Shown one piece after another: positions 35,504 through 39,717 of a stretch of DNA of 39,717 bases. Made by a program: the position numbers and the translations under genes. The stretch is from Lachnospiraceae bacterium (GTDB taxonomy: Bacteria; Bacillota; Clostridia; Lachnospirales; Lachnospiraceae), in the NCBI GenBank assembly GCA_017622505.1, contig JAGAQZ010000038.1, positions 1 to 39,717 on the forward strand. Reading direction: 5' to 3'. The notes beneath the pieces were generated by a model. That model worked only from the letters and a program-made list of their open reading frames with translations, searched no databases and was not told the origin of the DNA. Numbering within the stretch: position 1 is the stretch's first letter; each line of letters begins with the position of its first letter.

Positions 35504-36489
35504 GGTGTAGGGATTGCTCCTAAAATATTGTTGATAATAGTTTCAGAGGTAATGTTGTCGGCAATTGCCGCGTAGTTTAACGTAATACGATGTCTTAACA
35601 CGCTGTAGATTACGTTCTTAACGTCTTCGGGGATTACAAAGTCTCTGCCGCCGATTAAAGCAAGTGCCTTAGATGCTTCCATCAATGCGATGGCACCACG
35701 GGTACTTGAGCCTAAAGTGATGTACTGGGCAAGCTGAGGTCCGATGTAAGCCGAAGGATTTCTGGTAGCATCGATAATCTGGATGATGTAGTGCTTGATT
35801 ACGTCGTCCAAATATACGCGCTTGGTAAGATCCTGGATAAATTTCACGTCTTCAATGCTTGCTACAGACTGGCGTGAAGAAAAGATATCTTTTTCAATGC
35901 GGTTTAAGATTTCAAATTCTTCATTTTTATTGGGATAATATAATTTTTCCTTAATTAAGAAACGGTCCAACTGCGCTTCTGCGAGTAAATAGGTACCTTC
36001 CTGCTCGATAGGGTTCTGGGTTGCGATTACGGTGAAGACTTCAGGCATTTCAAAGCATTCGCCGCCGATGGTAACCTGACGCTCCTGCATTACTTCAAGC
36101 ATGGCTGACTGAGTCTTGGCACTGGAACGGTTGATTTCGTCCAATAAAAGGAAGTTTGCCATAACGGGACCGATTTTGGTCTCAAAGCTGTTGGTAGAAT
36201 AATTAAAAATCTGGCTACCGATGATATCGCTGGGCAGAAGGTCCGGCGTACACTGGATTCGTGAGAAACTGCCGTTTACCGCTTCTGTCATGATTTTGGC
36301 AGCAGTTGTTTTGGCAAGACCGGGAACGGACTCTACCAAAATGTGTCCGTTACACATAAGCGTAACCAGTAATGAGGTGCCCAGCTGGAACTGGCCTACC
36401 ATTTTAGAATAATAGTAGTTGTTGATGTTTTGGATAATGTTTTTTCCTTTTTCCATATCCTCCGGGCTGATTCGTGTGTAGTTATTCAT
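35500..36489 (-). CDS. MoxR-family AAA+ ATPase
   Basis: A 329-aa MoxR ATPase, first gene of a six-gene - strand operon. Walker A is ESVPGLAKTT (53-62), Walker B LLLDE (114-118) followed by INRSSAKTQSA, sensor 1 region ATQNPIEQEGTYLLAEAQLDRF, and a C-terminal lid. MoxR ATPases act as chaperones that activate or insert cofactors into partner complexes together with VWA proteins. ATG 36489 has GGAG about 9 nt upstream. The operon order MoxR-DUF58-DUF4381-like-VWA-VWA-TPR is that of Bat (aerotolerance-type) clusters, a name that need not reflect function in an anaerobe. Confidence 0.95.
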   Translation of the reverse strand: MNNYTRISPEDMEKGKNIIQNINNYYYSKMVGQFQLGTSLLVTLMCNGHILVESVPGLAKTTAAKIMTEAVNGSFSRIQCTPDLLPSDIIGSQIFNYSTNSFETKIGPVMANFLLLDEINRSSAKTQSAMLEVMQERQVTIGGECFEMPEVFTVIATQNPIEQEGTYLLAEAQLDRFLIKEKLYYPNKNEEFEILNRIEKDIFSSRQSVASIEDVKFIQDLTKRVYLDDVIKHYIIQIIDATRNPSAYIGPQLAQYITLGSSTRGAIALMEASKALALIGGRDFVIPEDVKNVIYSVLRHRITLNYAAIADNITSETIINNILGAIPTP

Positions 36490-36606
36490 GTTTTTTCTCC
36501 AATCTGAATGAATCTAAAATAATGCTTACCGCGCTGCTGAAAATGCGCAGAGTTTTTTTGCTTTCCTACTTATAAAACAAAGTATAATGCAAAAAGGTTG
36601 CAAAAG

Positions 36607-36627
36607 AAAGTATTTTTTTAATACTTT
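36607..36627. other. AT-rich hairpin in moxR-HMA spacer
   Basis: AAAGTATT (36607-36614) pairs with AATACTTT (36620-36627) around five T, with T-rich flanks. It could be a weak terminator or the edge of the moxR promoter region, which I could not define clearly. Confidence 0.4.
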
Positions 36628-36653
36628 TTATAAAATCTTGTTTTTTATGTGGG

Positions 36654-36799
36654 GTGTGAATATTTTTATTCCAACAGAACACGCTCTCGCTCGGGCGAAA
36701 ACGTAGCGGACACTAAACTCACTAAACGAATGGAATTCGTTAGTTCGTTAAGTGCCGACGTTTTCACACGGTTCTTTATGGAATATAAAATATTCACAC
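36654..36799. repeat. Second giant imperfect inverted repeat (146-nt hairpin)
   Basis: Arms pair nearly end to end: GTGTGAATATTTT (36654-36666) with AAAATATTCACAC (36787-36799), TATTCCA with TGGAATA (36667-36673/36779-36785), AGAAC with GTTCT, GAAAACGT (36697-36704) with ACGTTTTC (36758-36765), CGG-CACT with AGTG-CCG, and the apical AACGAA/TTCGTT around TGGAA. A GC-rich bulge (~36681-36696) is unpaired on the left. Length and plan (AT-rich outer stem, GC-rich unequal middle, tight apex) match the element at 7960-8106, although the sequences differ. The 61-aa frame inside is not a credible gene. Confidence 0.85.
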
Positions 36800-36852
36800 A
36801 ACAATATAGAAAAGTAAGTAAAAGATTTTTATAAAAAGTATGAAAAGATTGG

Positions 36853-36905
36853 TTGACTTCTTGGAGTATGGGGGATAAAATGGAATTGAGTTAGCAAAAG
36901 CTAAC
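36853..36905 (+). promoter_or_regulatory. Promoter of HMA gene with iron-repressor operator, site 3
   Basis: TTGACT (36853-36858), a 17-nt spacer and TAAAAT (36876-36881), then GTTAG-CAAAAG-CTAAC at 36890-36905, starting 8 nt after the -10. The feo promoter has the same arrangement with a 10-nt gap. This gene is therefore a predicted target of the DtxR-type repressor at 27587-27949. Confidence 0.75.
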
Positions 36906-36980
36906 CAAGGAAGCTATACAAGTTGTGTAAAATCGTGTGACAAGTAAATCGTAATATAAATTACAGGGAGAGAATATAAA

Positions 36981-37334
36981 ATGGAGAACATTATTATTAT
37001 AGGTATTTTGGTAATTGCGGTTGTAATCGGCGTAATCTATACCGTGAAGCATTTCAAGGGAGAGAGCAGTTGTTGCGGTGGCGGTTCATCTGTGAAAGCG
37101 AAGAAAAAGAAGTTAAAGAATGTCATTGCCCGTAAAACCGTTACGATTGAGGGGATGACCTGTGACCATTGTAAAAATAGGGTAGAGCGTGTTTTAAATG
37201 AAATGGAGGGCGTTGCCGGTAAGGTGAACTTAAGTAAGAAGCAGGCGATTGCATCCATGGAGAGGGAAGTCAGTGATGAAGAACTTAAGGCTGTCGTAGA
37301 GAAGGCAGGGTATAAGGTAGTGGAGATTCGATAA
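36981..37334 (+). CDS. Membrane-anchored heavy-metal-associated (HMA) protein with FeoB-associated-like N terminus
   Basis: A 117-aa protein with a TM segment (~3-22), a CC pair (C31-C32) in a Gly-rich turn, a Lys-rich linker (~39-47) and a C-terminal HMA domain (~50-117) with the metal motif GMTCDHC (58-64). The first ~35 residues (MENIIIIGILV..., then KHFKGESSCCGGG) resemble the FeoB-associated Cys-rich protein at 30525 (MENFIIVAVIL...), so it looks like that small protein fused to a metallochaperone domain. The HMA domain should face the cytoplasm. HMA domains normally bind Cu(I) or Zn(II), yet the promoter carries an iron-type operator. ATG 36981 has AGGGAGAG upstream. Confidence 0.85.
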   Translation: MENIIIIGILVIAVVIGVIYTVKHFKGESSCCGGGSSVKAKKKKLKNVIARKTVTIEGMTCDHCKNRVERVLNEMEGVAGKVNLSKKQAIASMEREVSDEELKAVVEKAGYKVVEIR

Positions 37335-37432
37335 AACAATTGGTGAAGTGTATTTCAGGAAGGCAAATAGTATTCGAAGGAATATAAGACTGCAAGAATT
37401 GATATTGATGACAAAATAACCATAAATCTTTC

Positions 37433-37461
37433 TTGCTACATAACGCCTGTTATGTTAGAAT
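37433..37461 (+). promoter_or_regulatory. TetR-gene promoter with palindromic operator in the spacer
   Basis: TTGCTA (37433-37438), a 17-nt spacer and TAGAAT (37456-37461). The perfect inverted repeat ACATAAC-GCCT-GTTATGT (37438-37455) fills the spacer, an ideal place for autorepression by the TetR protein encoded 27 nt downstream. Confidence 0.75.
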
Positions 37462-37487
37462 AACTCTATCTTTGGAGAGTGATAAGT

Positions 37488-38093
37488 ATGTACGAAGAAA
37501 ACAGTGATGTAAAACAACGATTAATAGCAATAGGAAGAAAAGAATTTCTTGAGCAGGGTTATGTGAAGGCGTCTATGAGAAATATCAGTGCGGCCGCCAA
37601 TGTCACAACCGGTGCGATTTACTTTTTCTTTCATAACAAGGAAGATTTCTTTCGGGCAATATTGGATGAGACCGCCACGGATTGGAAGCGGCATTTGCAG
37701 GATTATGCGGAGAGTGAAATCGACGGCAGTAAATCCAGCGCAGAGAATGACAGGGAATTGATTACCTTTCTTTTTAATCATAAGGAAGAGGTAAGGATTC
37801 TTTTTGAAAAGTCGGAAGATACTGTTTACGAAGGATATCGGGAAGAATTATGTGAAATTCTGGAAAATGCTTTTATGGTGTTTTATAAGCGTTTCGGCGG
37901 TCGGGAGGAAGACAGTAGCATTGTTAAAATTGTGGTTCGAATGAGACTGCAGGGGTATTACGAATTGCTTCATGGAGATTATACAATGGAACAGGCAATA
38001 AAATATACGGAACTGCTGGCCTTTTATGGGGATAGTGGTTTTGCGGGAATGATGAAAAAATATAATGAAATGCAAGGAAGCTCGGTCGGATAG
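37488..38093 (+). CDS. TetR/AcrR-family transcriptional regulator
   Basis: A 201-aa regulator with an N-terminal TetR helix-turn-helix (~8-55: FLEQGYVKASMRNISAAANVT, then TGAIYFFFHNKEDFF) and a helical ligand domain that I cannot assign. ATG 37488 has GGAGAG 8 nt upstream; the GTG at 37479 is less likely. A palindrome in its promoter suggests autoregulation. The alpha/beta hydrolase 57 nt downstream may be a regulated target, although a terminator separates them. Confidence 0.92.
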   Translation: MYEENSDVKQRLIAIGRKEFLEQGYVKASMRNISAAANVTTGAIYFFFHNKEDFFRAILDETATDWKRHLQDYAESEIDGSKSSAENDRELITFLFNHKEEVRILFEKSEDTVYEGYREELCEILENAFMVFYKRFGGREEDSSIVKIVVRMRLQGYYELLHGDYTMEQAIKYTELLAFYGDSGFAGMMKKYNEMQGSSVG

Positions 38094-38105
38094 ACCGGGC
38101 TTTTT
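38079..38105 (+). terminator. Terminator overlapping the TetR stop codon
   Basis: AGCTCGGTC (38079-38087) pairs with GACCGGGCT (38093-38101) with one wobble, followed by TTTT. The TAG stop (38091-38093) lies in the loop and right arm, so terminating ribosomes could partly block the hairpin. Confidence 0.75.
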
Positions 38106-38149
38106 AAATAACGAAAATCAATAAGTGTTATCTAACAGGAGGAAGGACT

Positions 38150-38896
38150 ATGTTATTTACTGAATTTGGTTCCAAGGAAAATCCGCCGATGCTTTTGTTG
38201 CACGGTATGATGCAGGACTGGCATACGGAGTATGAGATGCTAAAAGGTTTGGAAGAACATTACCGGCTTGTTATTCCTGCGCAGGACGGTTTTTATGACG
38301 GAGGCGGTGATTTTACATCTTTCGCGGATCAGGCAAGACAGATTGAAGAGTATGTGCAGGCGAATCACGGCGGTAAAGTCATCGGGGCTTACGGATGTTC
38401 CCAGGGAGGGCTTATGCTGACGGAGTTGCTTACCCGAAATAAAATTGATTTTGGGACCGTGATTATGGATGGTTGTTATGTGGCGCATCAGGGTAAAATC
38501 GCCGGCCGGGTGACCTATGAAATGTTTTGTAAGTTCAAGAATACAGGGAAATTTCCGGCATTGATTATGGTTATGATGAAGCTTATGGGATTGAAAGCGG
38601 AAGATATGGGAATGATGGATTCTTTGTATATGGATGCAAGTGACGAAACCGTAAAGAGAAATTTTATGGAGAATTACACCTATCGTACCCGCCCCGAAAT
38701 AGCGCAAAATGAAACAATGGTACATATGTGGTGCGGAAGCAAGGAACCTTATGCAATCAAGTCTCATAAGGAATTAAAAAAGTATCTTAAAAATTATAAG
38801 GAAGAGATTATGGAAGGATTGGGTCATGGGGAGTTTCTTATGAAGCATTCTAAGGAATGTTGTGAGAAAATACATGCGACAATTCAAAGGATGTAA
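38150..38896 (+). CDS. Alpha/beta hydrolase
   Basis: A 248-aa alpha/beta-hydrolase-fold protein. The oxyanion-region LLLHGMMQDW comes early, the nucleophile elbow is GCSQGG (~82-87, Ser at ~84), and the catalytic His is in GLGHGEFL (~226-233). There is no signal peptide, so it is cytoplasmic. The cap region (~110-190) is Met-rich. The substrate is unknown; esterase or lipase-like activity is the default guess. ATG 38150 has a strong AGGAGGAAGG site. It lies just after the TetR gene on the same strand. Confidence 0.88.
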   Translation: MLFTEFGSKENPPMLLLHGMMQDWHTEYEMLKGLEEHYRLVIPAQDGFYDGGGDFTSFADQARQIEEYVQANHGGKVIGAYGCSQGGLMLTELLTRNKIDFGTVIMDGCYVAHQGKIAGRVTYEMFCKFKNTGKFPALIMVMMKLMGLKAEDMGMMDSLYMDASDETVKRNFMENYTYRTRPEIAQNETMVHMWCGSKEPYAIKSHKELKKYLKNYKEEIMEGLGHGEFLMKHSKECCEKIHATIQRM

Positions 38897-38929
38897 GGAT
38901 AAAAAAGGTTAATATTTAGAAAGCTGATT

Positions 38930-38960
38930 AAAAGGTGCTGTTTTAAATAGTGCCTTTTTT
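38930..38960 (+). terminator. Terminator after hydrolase gene
   Basis: AAAAGGTGCT (38930-38939) pairs with AGTGCCTTTT (38949-38958) with two wobbles, with the T-run continuing to 38960. Confidence 0.8.
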
Positions 38961-38972
38961 ATAAACAACATA

Positions 38973-39000
38973 TTGACAAATTTCGATATATCAATATAAT
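38973..39000 (+). promoter_or_regulatory. Promoter of arsR with palindromic spacer
   Basis: Perfect TTGACA (38973-38978), a 16-nt spacer and perfect TATAAT (38995-39000), the best -35/-10 pair in the window. The palindrome GATATATC (38985-38992) lies in the spacer and is a likely ArsR binding site. Confidence 0.8.
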
Positions 39001-39023
39001 AAAAGAAAAAGGAAGGTGATTTT

Positions 39024-39305
39024 ATGGATTACAAAAAAACAGCTAACTTATTCAAGGCGCTTGCCGATGAGAACAGATTACAGATTATGGAAATCTTAAA
39101 AGACGGGGAGAAATGCGCCTGCAAATTATTGGAGGCATTGCAAATCAGCCAGCCTACATTATCCCATCATATGAAAATTCTTTGCGATGCGGAACTGGTA
39201 AGCGGTCGTAAGGAAGGAAAGTGGATGTATTATTCGATTTCCAAGGCGGGAATCAAGAACGCGAAAACATATTTAAAAGAACTAAAGATAAGTGAGGGTA
39301 AATAG
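39024..39305 (+). CDS. ArsR/SmtB-family metal(loid)-responsive repressor
   Basis: A 93-aa winged-helix repressor. The recognition region QISQPTLSHHMKIL is typical, and the metal-binding helix reads DGEKCACKLLEAL with two cysteines (C32, C34) at the place of the CxC motif of arsenite-sensing ArsR (ELCVCDL). It probably senses As(III)/Sb(III) or a related thiophilic ion. ATG 39024 follows GGAAGGTGAT. The next gene starts one base after its stop, so they form an operon. No arsenic pump or reductase is seen before the window ends. Confidence 0.92.
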   Translation: MDYKKTANLFKALADENRLQIMEILKDGEKCACKLLEALQISQPTLSHHMKILCDAELVSGRKEGKWMYYSISKAGIKNAKTYLKELKISEGK

Positions 39306-39306
39306 T

Positions 39307-39717
39307 ATGAATCATGAAGAGACAGCAGTAACATTTTTCGGAAATAATTTTAACTGTTCCCAAGCCGTTTTTGCTACTTTTGCGGAAGAACTTGGAATGG
39401 ATGTTGAAACCGCGTTGAAAATTGGCACGCCTTTCGGCAGCGGAGCGCGTAGGGGTGAAATCTGCGGTGCCGTTTCCGGCGCGTTGATGGTATTGGGTTT
39501 AAAATATGGCCATTGCCACAGCGAAAATAAGGAAGAAAAGGCGAGAGCATATCAGGTAGCGGATGACTTTTTAAATCGTTTTACAGAGGCTAAAGGAACT
39601 GTGGTTTGCAGGGAACTTTTGAACTATGACTTGACCAAAGAAGAGGACATGAAAGAAATTATGAGTCAGAATTTGTTCAGAACAGTCTGTCCGGAAATGG
39701 TTCGCTGCGCAGCTGCA
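39307..39717 (+). CDS. C_GCAxxG_C_C family protein (3' end cut by window)
   Basis: An open frame of 137 codons with no stop before the window end, starting at ATG 39307, one base after arsR. It has the family's spaced cysteines: FNCSQAV (C17), EICGAVSGALMVLGL (C52, the GCAxxG block), C70, CREL (C101), and C128 and C134 near the end. This is a small Cys-rich redox-like family (C_GCAxxG_C_C) of uncertain function, usually ~130-150 aa, so little is missing. Coupling with ArsR suggests it is induced by the metal(loid). Confidence 0.85.
   Translation, partial: MNHEETAVTFFGNNFNCSQAVFATFAEELGMDVETALKIGTPFGSGARRGEICGAVSGALMVLGLKYGHCHSENKEEKARAYQVADDFLNRFTEAKGTVVCRELLNYDLTKEEDMKEIMSQNLFRTVCPEMVRCAAA

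Noticed and set aside
36649-36834. 61-aa + strand reading frame in the moxR-HMA spacer
   Set aside because: It coincides with the second giant hairpin and lacks a ribosome site.

Overview
The window looks like a chromosomal segment of an anaerobic, spore-forming Firmicute of the class Clostridia, most likely Lachnospiraceae. The basis is the gene content: a type 2 isoleucyl-tRNA synthetase, adjacent spoIID and spoIIQ-type sporulation genes, a Feo iron system with a FeoB-associated Cys-rich protein, a lipoprotein GH5 cellulase with a CBM2-like domain, an HD-GYP protein and a moderate-to-low GC content. The species assignment is inference. I see no phage, insertion sequence, CRISPR array, tRNA or rRNA.

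Layout. 1-7.9 kb (+): the 3' part of ileS, then glgP, a membrane-anchored metallophosphoesterase and an aconitase-family hydratase with overlapping ends, closed by a terminator. 7.9-8.6 kb holds no credible protein gene. It contains a ~147-nt imperfect inverted repeat (giant hairpin) and then a ~390-nt region with its own extended -10 promoter and a multi-stem fold closed by a 9-bp helix, a strong candidate structured RNA. 8.6-10.5 kb: spoIID and a spoIIQ-like gene whose LytM domain has lost all metal ligands and which has a good sigma-F-type promoter. 10.8-15.9 kb: gdhA, a polytopic DUF6020-like membrane protein and a chemoreceptor. A compact ~65-nt structured RNA/terminator at 16.0 kb shares a 14-nt motif with the large RNA candidate. 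16.2-22.5 kb is a signalling block: OmpR-type regulator, sensor kinase and a coupled unknown membrane-anchored protein; then a lone receiver and a 7-TM hybrid kinase with REC and HPt domains. 22.6-27.5 kb: degV, plsY (-), a GPH/SLC45-like sugar transporter and the cellulase.

27.6-30.7 kb is an iron module: a DtxR/IdeR-type repressor (-) diverging from feoA-feoB-FeoB-associated protein. The same inverted repeat GTTAG-N6-CTAAC occurs twice in the divergent region and a third time, in the same promoter geometry, 8.7 kb away in front of a small membrane protein that joins a FeoB-associated-like anchor to a heavy-metal-binding (HMA) domain. This suggests one iron-responsive regulon. 30.9-31.5 kb: HD-GYP protein. 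31.6-36.5 kb (-): a six-gene, mostly overlapping MoxR-DUF58-VWA-VWA-TPR (Bat-like) operon. 36.5-37.0 kb contains a second giant hairpin of about the same length as the first. 37.0-39.7 kb: the HMA protein, a TetR regulator whose promoter spacer holds a perfect palindrome, an alpha/beta hydrolase, an ArsR repressor, and a C_GCAxxG_C_C-family protein cut by the window end.

The least explained parts are the two giant hairpins, the large structured RNA upstream of spoIID, the motif it shares with the small RNA, and the HMA protein tied to the iron operators.
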